64,000 bases of DNA from Luteolibacter sp. LG18. Lineage in GTDB: Bacteria; Verrucomicrobiota; Verrucomicrobiia; Verrucomicrobiales; Akkermansiaceae. Below the pieces are notes generated by a model. That model was given only the letters and a program-made list of their open reading frames with translations. It did no database searches and was not told where the DNA came from. The stretch lies in contig NZ_AP024600.1 in assembly GCF_036322585.1 (NCBI RefSeq), positions 3,038,001-3,102,000 of the forward strand. The letters are read 5' to 3'. A program made the translations under genes and the position numbers. Positions 22,401 through 29,338 of this stretch are shown here, in pieces (positions within the stretch are counted from its first letter, which is position 1; every line of letters begins with the position of its first letter).

Positions 22401-23199
22401 GCGTTTCAACCAGATCGACCCCGCGAAACTGCCGGGCCGCACGGCCTACGATTACCTCCACGCCGTCCTGCTCTTCGCCATGCAGAAACCGGAGGACGCG
22501 CGCACCATCGCCACGCGCTACGCCGGGCATCCGCTGGCGCTGTGGCGCGGGCGTTTCGCCGCCGTGGTGGCGCAGGCCGATGAGATCGCCGCACTGGCGA
22601 AGGGCCGCCCGGCCGCTCCGCCGGCCACCGCTACCGAGCCCTCGCTGGAGATCGCCTCCGCCGCCGATGGCACGCTGCAATTGAAACACCGCGGCCTCCA
22701 GCAGGCGCGGCTCCAGCTCTTCCATGTCGATTTGGAAGTGCTGTTCTCAAAGGACCCGTTCCTGAAGGGCGGCATGGACGGCCTGCCGCCGATCCGCGCC
22801 AACGACACCCGCGAGGTGACGCTTGCCGCCAACGGTGAAACGCGGGTCGAGCTACCGGAATCGTTCCGCCACGGCAATGTCCTCGTCGCCGCCGACGCGG
22901 GCACCAAGCAGGTGCTCCAGGTGCTGGACAGCCGCGCCATCGACCTGCTGCGGAACCCGGCCGAGCGCACCGTGCAGGTGCTCGACACCGCGGGCAAACC
23001 GCTGGTGAAGAGCTACGTGAAGGTCTACGTCGAGACCCGTGGCGGGCAAACGCGGTTCCTCAAGGACGGCTACACCGACCTGCGCGGGAAGTTCGACTAC
23101 CTCACCCACTCGTTCGATCCGGACCTGCGGATCAAGCGCGTGGCCCTGCTCGTCGTCCACCCCGATGCGGGCGCGAAAACCCTGGTGTTCGAGCCGTGA
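16432..23199 (+). CDS. giant secreted protein, alpha-2-macroglobulin-like with an inserted STN-like region
   Basis: 2255 residues, one of the largest genes here. A short hydrophobic start ending in SADLEF suggests export. Residues roughly 430-1100 look like successive beta-sandwich modules of the macroglobulin/carboxypeptidase-regulatory type (VRVFDETGTPVPDAVLTVDG; LRGRNGEALANRAVEIEW; LKGLAPGEYALQVDDED). Around 1345-1580 there is a different block, IVIPSIYFEDTTVEQALEFL and LRIKQLRLRNVPLAVALKYI followed by a DEYAVTLVP strand. It has the pattern of the short N-terminal domain of secretins and TonB receptors. The end (SYVKVYVETR..TRFLKDGYTDLRGKFDY) is another beta module. No thioester CxEQ motif was found. 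Function unknown; it may be a periplasmic scaffold or protease inhibitor-like protein. Confidence 0.72.
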   Translation: MRPALVALALSMPVYSADLEFKERFADPATRTEALGRLVPETRDWFFYRALDHQLAGRAKECEAVLAEWRVAIARKERPVDGDGLRELENRTLLLAWQGNPDKTADDLIRHLELKFDDTRPDAAADEKLPTALAADAISVAAFEQEAAAQRRDNPWEGYGAARLYAELDKAESFSVAKRRWVLGHLKRADHPAVPKLIAAELAEGAKRSANGLPNPIPLLDLLTVAQMDELVRLEPRLKGQASFVLRYLGALRPADPVALRTDRAVQAAYAKRCLEFTRTLSPALAGLHLAALESHLSLQRELGNYPQDDFLTLLAVPRKAHPLLRAVPEKGLSVDESFWNATGLPEVPDDMRLLQDYLDHFLGAADSPAAFAPFIEDKRLALLHAEARLLAGADPAKWGAALDPVAFRELRERTTLGFAPGQPERLAADARVKLALDLKNTPELLVRVYPLDLDSWFSTHDKEPEADLDLDGLVPAQETRLTYTQPALVRHRESIDLPELKGRGAWIVETVSRGVAARALIRKGSLATVAEPVEGGVAVRVFDETGTPVPDAVLTVDGQMLKPGADGRIAVMAGFHADSPRAVASGGGLATAVKLSLRPSAPYLDARFHVDREQLIANQRATLRMALRLTDLGAEVPLERLKNLTLTLTATLGDGVTTQRVISDGLKPLAEQTVDFLVPPDARKVGLKLTAKVDPKSGGEPVEQSASREFAINGVLDTDTTGIAQLSLTTRGYRLDLRGRNGEALANRAVEIEWTHRDYADPVTTELRTGADGRIELGELKGIASLKVSGNDIQATTMSPEKDTREGSLPRARFELGVRDVLRLPVAGGAERMDRARFRLLRTAKDGVAEDLTDGLAVEDGRLVVKGLAPGEYALQVDDEDRTLKVHGGVERDGLIFTPEQVVQKSVPVLPAVAETTTAGDTLTLRLSGATANTRVTLVGTRYLQSGWRWSDLAAFDPRTSITWSRGESACGYLTERKLDDEMRYILDRRNAVTFPGTLLPRPGLLVNRWTEQETTANEETAARGDDGRLGSSGLGAGAGASTPFGMEGPGKAGGGFPCFDFLASGSVVRYTLTPDAQGVVRVPLADFRTSQSIAVVVTDQGALSRTTVPLAPSEPPLRDLRLARPLDPAKHHTGTRGASFLGTGGETTIDNMLDADWRAFTTLEEAWSYLAGATPAAKHGLQDFAFLHHWSELSETDKLAKLSEHACHELHLFLARKDRAFFDKYVKPGLAGKMEPTFLDDYLLERDLTAYLRPYAWKKLNAAEKALLARAVPAARDRVVTELRQRWELEAPDADTENRLFLATLRGEGLSEKDSLGLARNEVPMAPTVASGAALTGSAYEINKLQAIVIPSIYFEDTTVEQALEFLRVRSAELDPTELDPAKKGVNFIVRRPAGGGGSGISGAEEPGNLRIKQLRLRNVPLAVALKYICDATRLRYKVDEYAVTLVPQTETGEDLFTRAFVVPRDFSGMLDSGGSDVGNAAADPFASAAGSSGSEARMTTRPPISELLKRAGIALPEGASATLEGNRLLVTSSPTELDKVAQLTDTFKDAKVASADPFAASDGPTSGVLPLPVPSVDPDTTRVWRESNYHEHRGSSDEEFIPLNRFWIDLAAWDGKGPFLSPHFNECIHHANEALMCLALLDLPERAEKPEVRAEAAKLHVKARAPMLLFYKDTRETDKVAADAPVLVRETLHRLGDDFRTVNGRKQQATVGDKLVAGEHYGISLVVTNPGGDERRVDVLAQIPAGAMPLKGLPVTLSKTVTLKPYGVANLDLAFYFPAAGSFTLYPLHVTEGETVLAHAGKRTLEVAAEAAEADTTSWPVLARDGTAEQVLERLRRDNLHTLDLHQILWRLQDKGFFTAATAVLRERLVFSPEIAAYGFKHRDVTAIREYLENSHTLTEVGGWLSSPLLDVRPQEHLEFESLEFDPLVNRRAHRHGDNPRLSNVEAAKFQETVLDQLAWKPALDDGDQLRLALLLQLQDRTGEAIERFNQIDPAKLPGRTAYDYLHAVLLFAMQKPEDARTIATRYAGHPLALWRGRFAAVVAQADEIAALAKGRPAAPPATATEPSLEIASAADGTLQLKHRGLQQARLQLFHVDLEVLFSKDPFLKGGMDGLPPIRANDTREVTLAANGETRVELPESFRHGNVLVAADAGTKQVLQVLDSRAIDLLRNPAERTVQVLDTAGKPLVKSYVKVYVETRGGQTRFLKDGYTDLRGKFDYLTHSFDPDLRIKRVALLVVHPDAGAKTLVFEP

Positions 23200-23268
23200 G
23201 CGCGGAGGAAGAGAAGGCGGATCACATTCCATTTGCCACCTTGGCCACGGGCGCGGTCTCAGGCGGTG

Positions 23269-24324
23269 TCACGACGGCCGCCGGCGGTCGGGCAGGCTCT
23301 TGCCATCCACCCAGCTTCCCTGGACCAGGATCTGGCGGAAGATGGTGGGAATGCCGCGCGCGCTGTCGTTGAGCAGCGAGTTCAGAAGCAGGAAGCCGAC
23401 CCGGCCGATCTCCTCCGGGTGCTGGTCCATGCCGCTGTCCGCGCCGCCATCGAGCACGCTGGTGACCGCCACGGCCACGTCCTCCGGCACACGGTAGCCG
23501 GCCTTTTGCAGCAGGATCTTCTGTTCCACGGTGCTGAGCAGCGCATCCGGTTTTTGCTCCGCCATCCAGGCCCGGAACGAATCGATCGTTTCGGCGGTGA
23601 CCGGTTCCTTGATGCAAAACATCGGGAGTGCGTCCACGTCATGGAGCAGGGCCCGGGCACTCAGGAAGCCAGCGGTGAAATGGGGGCCGCGGGGATCGAG
23701 ATCGGTTTCAAAGGTGATCAGGCCGATACGCTTGTAGCCCCGCTCGATCATCTTCTCCACGGCGACGAACGTGTTGGTGAGTTGGTCGGCGGTGACCAGG
23801 TGGGCGGCCGGATGTTTAAGGGAGCGCCCGAAGCGGGCGACGGAGTAATCGCTCCAGGGGAAGTCCTCCCATGCCGGTTGGTAGGGACCGTGCGGCGGCA
23901 GTAAAATCCCGCGGATACCCCGGGTCTGGAAGATCCGGTGGAGGCGAAAAGTCGTCATGGTCTTGTCGATCCGGAATTCTTCGAGTCGGTAGCCGAACTT
24001 CTCCGCAGCCTGGCTGGCTCCCTTCCAATAGCTGTCGAATTCCTTGTAGCCGCGGAGTTCATCAGGCCGCTCCCAGGCGTTGATCCAAGCCACCACCGAG
24101 TGGATGGTGGTGGTGGTTTTACTCTTCCGGTAGGTGGCGAGGGCGCTGAGCAGCGGATCCCGCCGGTAGCCCCATTCCTCGGCCGCCTTCTTGATCTTTT
24201 CCCGTGTCGCCAGGGAGACCCGGGGGTTGTCCCGCAGCGCCATGGAGACCGTGACGTGGCTCACCCCCAGCCGGGCGGCGATTTCCCGCATGCTGACACG
24301 TGGCAGGCTGTTCTCGGGCTCCAT
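23269..24324 (-). CDS. LacI-family transcriptional regulator
   Basis: 351 residues. The N-terminal helix-turn-helix is unmistakable: SMREIAARLGVSHVTVSMAL followed by RDNPRVSLATREKIKKAAEEWGYR (hinge). The rest is a periplasmic-binding-like sensor domain with GIRGILLPPH, RGYKRIGLITFE and a C-terminal EIGRVGFLLLNSLL region; the effector sugar cannot be told from sequence. ATG at 24324 (MEPENSLPRVSMREIA) is preferred; an open extension of 17 residues upstream looks non-coding. It is divergent from the beta-strand repeat gene at 24556, and the spacer contains a probable operator at 24381 that recurs before the GH2/GH78 genes. Confidence 0.92.
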   Translation of the reverse strand: MEPENSLPRVSMREIAARLGVSHVTVSMALRDNPRVSLATREKIKKAAEEWGYRRDPLLSALATYRKSKTTTTIHSVVAWINAWERPDELRGYKEFDSYWKGASQAAEKFGYRLEEFRIDKTMTTFRLHRIFQTRGIRGILLPPHGPYQPAWEDFPWSDYSVARFGRSLKHPAAHLVTADQLTNTFVAVEKMIERGYKRIGLITFETDLDPRGPHFTAGFLSARALLHDVDALPMFCIKEPVTAETIDSFRAWMAEQKPDALLSTVEQKILLQKAGYRVPEDVAVAVTSVLDGGADSGMDQHPEEIGRVGFLLLNSLLNDSARGIPTIFRQILVQGSWVDGKSLPDRRRPS

Positions 24325-24380
24325 GAGGGGGTGGATCGTATGCGGGGTGTTTAACAGAATACCACAGGTAAACACAGGTA

Positions 24381-24395
24381 TCTACCATGGAAGAC
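24381..24395. promoter_or_regulatory. candidate LacI-type operator
   Basis: TCTACCATGGAAGAC between the divergent lacI-type gene and the repeat-protein gene. Its reverse complement matches GTCTTCCTTGGTAGA at 34446-34460 in 14 of 15 positions, and a near-palindromic TCTACCAAGGTAGA sits at 34493. A direct repeat CACAGGTA (24363 and 24373) lies next to it. Confidence 0.55.
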
Positions 24396-24555
24396 AATGC
24401 ATTCCGTTGATGAACGGGGGCAAGAATCATCATTACCACTCATAGCACGAGATCGACAAGCTGAACCGTTGGCCCATGCGGCGCGCGTGACCTCCGCCTG
24501 CGGGCAGGCTGCCGATCATCCCTCCCATCCGCTCCACCCCCATTCGTTCAAGCCC

Positions 24556-27500
24556 ATGAAACCCAGCCGCCTCGCCATTCGCACGATCGCTTTCTACTCC
24601 GCCACCCTTCCCGTGGTGGCGGCCTTCTTCACCGTCTCCACGGCCCAGGCCCAGTGGATCGGTGCCGCCACCGGTACGGGCAACGATGCCACCCATGCCT
24701 ACCTGACGACCACCAACTGGACGGCGGGCACGGTGAGCGACACCTTTGGGGCTGGCCTCACGCTGACCGGGGCCACCACCAGCTACCTCGCCGGGCCGCG
24801 CACCACCACGGGTGACCTGACCTTCACCTATACGGGGGCCTTCAATCTCACGGTGCAGGGCGGCGGCGTCCTCAGCCCCGCCGGTGCCGCCGTGACCGCG
24901 GCGGACCAGACGCTGACGCTGGCTGGGAATGTCACGGTCAATCCGGTCTCGAACCAGACGGTCACCCTCGGCAGCGGGACGGCGAACAACGGCCTGCTCA
25001 TCGACCTCGGAGCTGGCACGCGCACGCTCGACGTGGCGGCGAACAAGAGCCTCACGGTGACCAACATCGTCTCCAACGGGACGTTGCAGAAAAACAGCGC
25101 GGGCACGCTCACGCTGGTGGGGCAGAGCACCTATGCCGGTGGATTCACCTTCAATGCCGGCACGGTCATCCTCCAGCGCGATTCCGCCGGGGCGGTCGGC
25201 GCGGTGACCAGCGGCCCCTTCGGCACCGGCACGGTGACCCTCAACGGTGGCACGTTGTACGCGAACAGCACGAACAATGTGAACAACACGAAGGTGGTGC
25301 TCAACGCCGTCAACGTGGCATCCGGCACCACCATCCTCGGCGCGAACTCCACCCTGGCCAACATCCTCTTCTCCGGCCCGATCACCGGCTCCGGCACGCT
25401 GGCGAACCTGGTGACCGGTTCCATCGCCAACTCCACCGTCTTCGCGGGAGACCTTTCCGGTTTCACCGGGACCTTCAGCTACGACAATACCAACGCGCAG
25501 TCCAATTTCCGCATGGGTGCCGGCACCGGCACCGCGGCGGTGCCGCTGACCGGAATCACGGTCGATGGCTCGCACGCGAAGTTCGCGATCAACGCGAGCA
25601 ACACCAACACCATCACCCGCAACCTGGCCCTGACCGACAACATCGGCAACTCCACCCTGAAAATGGGCGAGCTCTCCGGAAATGGCGTGCTCATGGGTTC
25701 CTTCAACAACAGTGCCCAAGCCACCAACACCTATGAGGTTGGCGCGCTGAACACGAGCACGACCTTCTCCGGCCGCCTGTCCAATGCGACCGCGGGCCAC
25801 CAGGCGGACTTCAACCTCGTGAAGGTGGGCACCGGCACGCTGACGCTGAGCGCCACCAACAGCCTCTACACCGGCACCACCGGCATCCAGGGCGGCACGA
25901 TCATCGCGTCCGGATCGGGTGCGCTCGGGGCCACCAGCGCCGGCACCACCGTGAGCAGCGGGGCCACGCTCGACGTGCAGGCGAACATCGGCACGGAGGC
26001 AGTGTCCTTCGGCGGCACCGGTGCGGGTGGAAACGGGGCCCTCGTGGCGGGTGCCGGCACCGGCACCTTGGGCGGCGTTCTCACCCTGACCTCCGGTGCC
26101 TCCCTCGGCGGCGCGGGAAGCCTCAATCTGAATGGCGCGCTCGGCGGCGCGTTCGGCATCACCAAGGTCGGCGCGGGGACGACCACCCTCGGGGCGGCGA
26201 ATGGATACACCGGCACCACCACCGTGACCGCGGGCACGCTGGTGCTGGCGGTTGGTTCCACGATCAACGCGTCCTCCGGCATCACCATCAATGGCGGCAC
26301 GGCCAAGTTCCAGCAGCTTGCCACCGCCGCCACATCACCCGCGGTGACCCTCACGCAGGGAACGCTGGAGGCCACCGGTTCGATCGCCGGTCTCTCGGTG
26401 GCGGCGGATGTGGGCAACAAGGTCGTCGCTTCCAATGCCGGCGGCAGCGCGCTGTCGATCGGCGGCTCCACCAGTTTCAGCGGCGCGGCCACGCTGAACC
26501 TCACCACCGGCTCCCAGTCGACCAGCGTCATCTCGACGCCCGCCCTGACCACGACCACCAACGGGATCGTCGTCAATGCCTCGAACACCTCCTGGAACAA
26601 CGGCACCTACCCGCTCATCAGCTACGGCACCTTCAGTGGAACGCTCGCCAACTTCACCAAGGGAACGATTTCGAACCTCGGTGCCCGCCAGAGCGCGACC
26701 CTCAATGACACGGGCTCCGCGATCGAGCTGGTGATCGGCGGCGATGCTCCGATCTGGACCGGCAACACCAGCGGCGAATGGACCACCAATGCGATTCCGG
26801 GCATCAAGAACTGGGTGCTGCTGACTTCCCAGACGCTCACCGATTTCCTGCCGAACGATTCGGTGACCTTCAATGACGTCGCGCTGGGCGGGGTGACCAC
26901 CATCGATATCTCCACGGCGAATGTCAGCCCGATCACCACCACCTTCGCCAACAACGGCGTTTCGAACGGCGGGGTGGACTACACGCTGACCAGCACCGGT
27001 GGCTTCGGCATCGCCACCGGCTCGCTGGTGAAGAGCGGCACCGGACCGGTCACGATCGAGACCGCGAACACCTATTCCGGTGGCACGTTCGTGAACGGCG
27101 GCACGCTCAACCTGAACAACGCCTCCGCCATCGGCACCGGCACGCTGACCCTCGCGGGAACCAGCCCGGCCCTCGGCAACACCAAGGGCACGCCGGTCAC
27201 CCTTTCGACAAACAATGCCCAGGCGTGGAACGCGGACTTCTCGTTCGCTGGCACCAGCAACCTGAACCTCGGCACCGGTGCGGTGGTGCTCGGCGGCAAC
27301 CGCACGGTGAACACGACCGCGGCCGAACTCGCCGTGGGCGGGGTGATCTCCGGCAGCTTCAGCCTGACGAAAACCGGTGCCGGGACCCTGGTGCTGACCG
27401 GCGCGAACACCTACTCCGGCGGCACGACCGTCAGCGCGGGCACCTTGAAGGGCACCACCGGCAGCCTCCAGGGCACGATCACGAACAACGGCGCGATCGT

Positions 27501-29307
27501 GTTCGATCAAGGCACGGCGGGCACCTATGCCGGGAGCATCGGCGGCAGCGGTTCGGTGACGAAGGAAAACTCCGGCGCGCTGACTCTGACCAATGACAGC
27601 ACCTGGAGCGGCGGCACCACCGTCAACGCGGGCACGTTGATCCTGGCAAACACCGACAACGATGGCGACGGCACGGTGGTGGGCACCCTCACCGCCAATG
27701 CCGGCACCACCGTGAGCCTCACCGGGGCGAATTCCTTCGGCTACAACACCCTCGCCTCGTCCACCACCACGGTGAACCTCAACGGGGCCACCCTGGATCA
27801 GGCCGTGGACGCGAACCAGGGCTACCGCACCAATTTCGTGCTGACCGGCGGGGCCATCACCGCGTCCGTCGCACAGACCGGCAGCAATGGCCTCCAGTTC
27901 ACCCCTGGCTTCAGCATCACCAGCCATGCCAGCGCCACCACCTCGACCATCGCCGGCATCGTCCGCCTCCGCGACACCATCACGCTGCCGATCACGGTGG
28001 ATGACGGCGCGGCGGCGACCGACCTCCAAATCTCGGCGGTGATCAACCAGCAGAACGCGCTCAGTGGTATCACCAAGGCGGGCGATGGCACGCTGCTGCT
28101 CACCGGGGCGAACAGCTACACCGGCACCACCACCGTCAATGGCGGCACGCTCACCGTGGGTACCGGCGGCACGCTCGGCACGACCACGGCCCGTCTCACG
28201 GTCAACAATCCGAACACCGGTGCTGGAAACAACGTCACCGTCAATCTGCCGACCGCGGTGGACACCGTGATCGGCTCCCTGGCGGGAGCGATCTCCGCGC
28301 CTACCAGCGGCGTGAACACGGCGGTGATCAACAACGGGGGAAGCGGCCGGAACTTCGCCGTGAACCAGACGGTGGCCGCCACCTACGCCGGGGTGATCGC
28401 CGGTGCGGGCAGCTTCACGCTCGGCGGTTCCAGCACGGCGGCCCTCACGCTCACCGGTGTGAACACCTACACCGGCGTCACCACGGTGAGCGCCGGAACG
28501 TTGGAGGTGGATGGCAGCCTGGCCACCACCGGATTGACCGTAGCCTCGGGGGCGACCCTCCGCGGCACGGGCACCATCGCCGGTTCGGTGATTTCCAGCG
28601 GCATCATCGCTCCGGGAGCGGGCGTGGGCACCTTGAACACCGGGGCCGCCAGCCTCACGGGCACGCTCGCGATCGAGATCGATGGGGCCACCGGGGACAA
28701 GCTGCACTCCACCGGTGCGGTCAGCCTTTCGGGCGCACTCACGGTGACGGAGCTGACCGGCGGATTCACCCAGCCGTCCTACGTGATCGCCGAGGGCACC
28801 AGCCTCACGGGCACCTTCAGCAGCGTGCCCGCGGGCTATCAGGTCACCTACTCAGCCACCCAGGCGACCCTCACCAAGCTCGGCGGCTACGCCTCGTGGA
28901 TCGCCGGCTACCCGGCGGCGGGTGCGCTCGTGGGTCCGAAGGATGATCCGGATGGCGATGGCATCGTGAACCTCCTGGAATACGTCCTCGGTGGCGTCCC
29001 GGCGGGCAGCGGCGCGGCGGACCGCTCGATCCTTCCGACCAGCACGCTGACGGCGACGGACCTGGTGGTTTCCTTCAAGCGCTCCGATCTCTCCGAGAAC
29101 GACACCGTGCTGAAGGTGCAGTGGTCCACCGACCTCAACACCTGGGGCGCTCCGAACGAAGTCACCATCGGAGCCACCAGCTCGGGCATCGTCACGGTGG
29201 CGGAGGACACCCCGACCGCGGCGCTCGACACGATCAGCGTGGCGATTCCCCGCACCAATGCCGCGGGCGGCAAGCTCTTCGCCCGCGTGATCGTGACCCA
29301 GCCGTAA
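24556..29307 (+). CDS. autotransporter-associated beta-strand repeat surface protein
   Basis: 1583 residues after the start at ATG 24556. A signal peptide (basic start, hydrophobic core, cleavage after AQA) is followed by very many degenerate repeats of the form TYSGGTTVSAGTLKG / NTYTGVTTVSAGTLEV, the beta-helix-forming repeat called PATR/autotransporter-associated beta strand. The C-terminus has no beta-barrel; instead it has a calcium-binding-like DPDGDGIVNLLEYVLGG segment and a fibronectin-like end seen in many Verrucomicrobiota secreted proteins. Likely a long surface fibre. It faces a LacI regulator, and the next gene encodes a smaller relative after 31 bases, so they are probably one transcript. 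Confidence 0.85.
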   Translation: MKPSRLAIRTIAFYSATLPVVAAFFTVSTAQAQWIGAATGTGNDATHAYLTTTNWTAGTVSDTFGAGLTLTGATTSYLAGPRTTTGDLTFTYTGAFNLTVQGGGVLSPAGAAVTAADQTLTLAGNVTVNPVSNQTVTLGSGTANNGLLIDLGAGTRTLDVAANKSLTVTNIVSNGTLQKNSAGTLTLVGQSTYAGGFTFNAGTVILQRDSAGAVGAVTSGPFGTGTVTLNGGTLYANSTNNVNNTKVVLNAVNVASGTTILGANSTLANILFSGPITGSGTLANLVTGSIANSTVFAGDLSGFTGTFSYDNTNAQSNFRMGAGTGTAAVPLTGITVDGSHAKFAINASNTNTITRNLALTDNIGNSTLKMGELSGNGVLMGSFNNSAQATNTYEVGALNTSTTFSGRLSNATAGHQADFNLVKVGTGTLTLSATNSLYTGTTGIQGGTIIASGSGALGATSAGTTVSSGATLDVQANIGTEAVSFGGTGAGGNGALVAGAGTGTLGGVLTLTSGASLGGAGSLNLNGALGGAFGITKVGAGTTTLGAANGYTGTTTVTAGTLVLAVGSTINASSGITINGGTAKFQQLATAATSPAVTLTQGTLEATGSIAGLSVAADVGNKVVASNAGGSALSIGGSTSFSGAATLNLTTGSQSTSVISTPALTTTTNGIVVNASNTSWNNGTYPLISYGTFSGTLANFTKGTISNLGARQSATLNDTGSAIELVIGGDAPIWTGNTSGEWTTNAIPGIKNWVLLTSQTLTDFLPNDSVTFNDVALGGVTTIDISTANVSPITTTFANNGVSNGGVDYTLTSTGGFGIATGSLVKSGTGPVTIETANTYSGGTFVNGGTLNLNNASAIGTGTLTLAGTSPALGNTKGTPVTLSTNNAQAWNADFSFAGTSNLNLGTGAVVLGGNRTVNTTAAELAVGGVISGSFSLTKTGAGTLVLTGANTYSGGTTVSAGTLKGTTGSLQGTITNNGAIVFDQGTAGTYAGSIGGSGSVTKENSGALTLTNDSTWSGGTTVNAGTLILANTDNDGDGTVVGTLTANAGTTVSLTGANSFGYNTLASSTTTVNLNGATLDQAVDANQGYRTNFVLTGGAITASVAQTGSNGLQFTPGFSITSHASATTSTIAGIVRLRDTITLPITVDDGAAATDLQISAVINQQNALSGITKAGDGTLLLTGANSYTGTTTVNGGTLTVGTGGTLGTTTARLTVNNPNTGAGNNVTVNLPTAVDTVIGSLAGAISAPTSGVNTAVINNGGSGRNFAVNQTVAATYAGVIAGAGSFTLGGSSTAALTLTGVNTYTGVTTVSAGTLEVDGSLATTGLTVASGATLRGTGTIAGSVISSGIIAPGAGVGTLNTGAASLTGTLAIEIDGATGDKLHSTGAVSLSGALTVTELTGGFTQPSYVIAEGTSLTGTFSSVPAGYQVTYSATQATLTKLGGYASWIAGYPAAGALVGPKDDPDGDGIVNLLEYVLGGVPAGSGAADRSILPTSTLTATDLVVSFKRSDLSENDTVLKVQWSTDLNTWGAPNEVTIGATSSGIVTVAEDTPTAALDTISVAIPRTNAAGGKLFARVIVTQP

Positions 29308-29338
29308 GGGCCGCGGACTGAATTCCCCCAAGATCCCC

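Noticed and set aside
17533..22725. 1730-codon open frame on the minus strand
   Set aside because: Lies opposite the giant gene. Its composition is extreme in Arg/Gly/Gln/His and no motif is present; the plus-strand protein has signal peptide and domain-like modules.
16432..23199. True thioester alpha-2-macroglobulin
   Set aside because: No CxEQ thioester sequence could be found, so the name is limited to macroglobulin-like.
26335..28707. 790-codon minus-strand frame opposite the beta-repeat gene
   Set aside because: The repeats make a regular antisense frame; no coding character.
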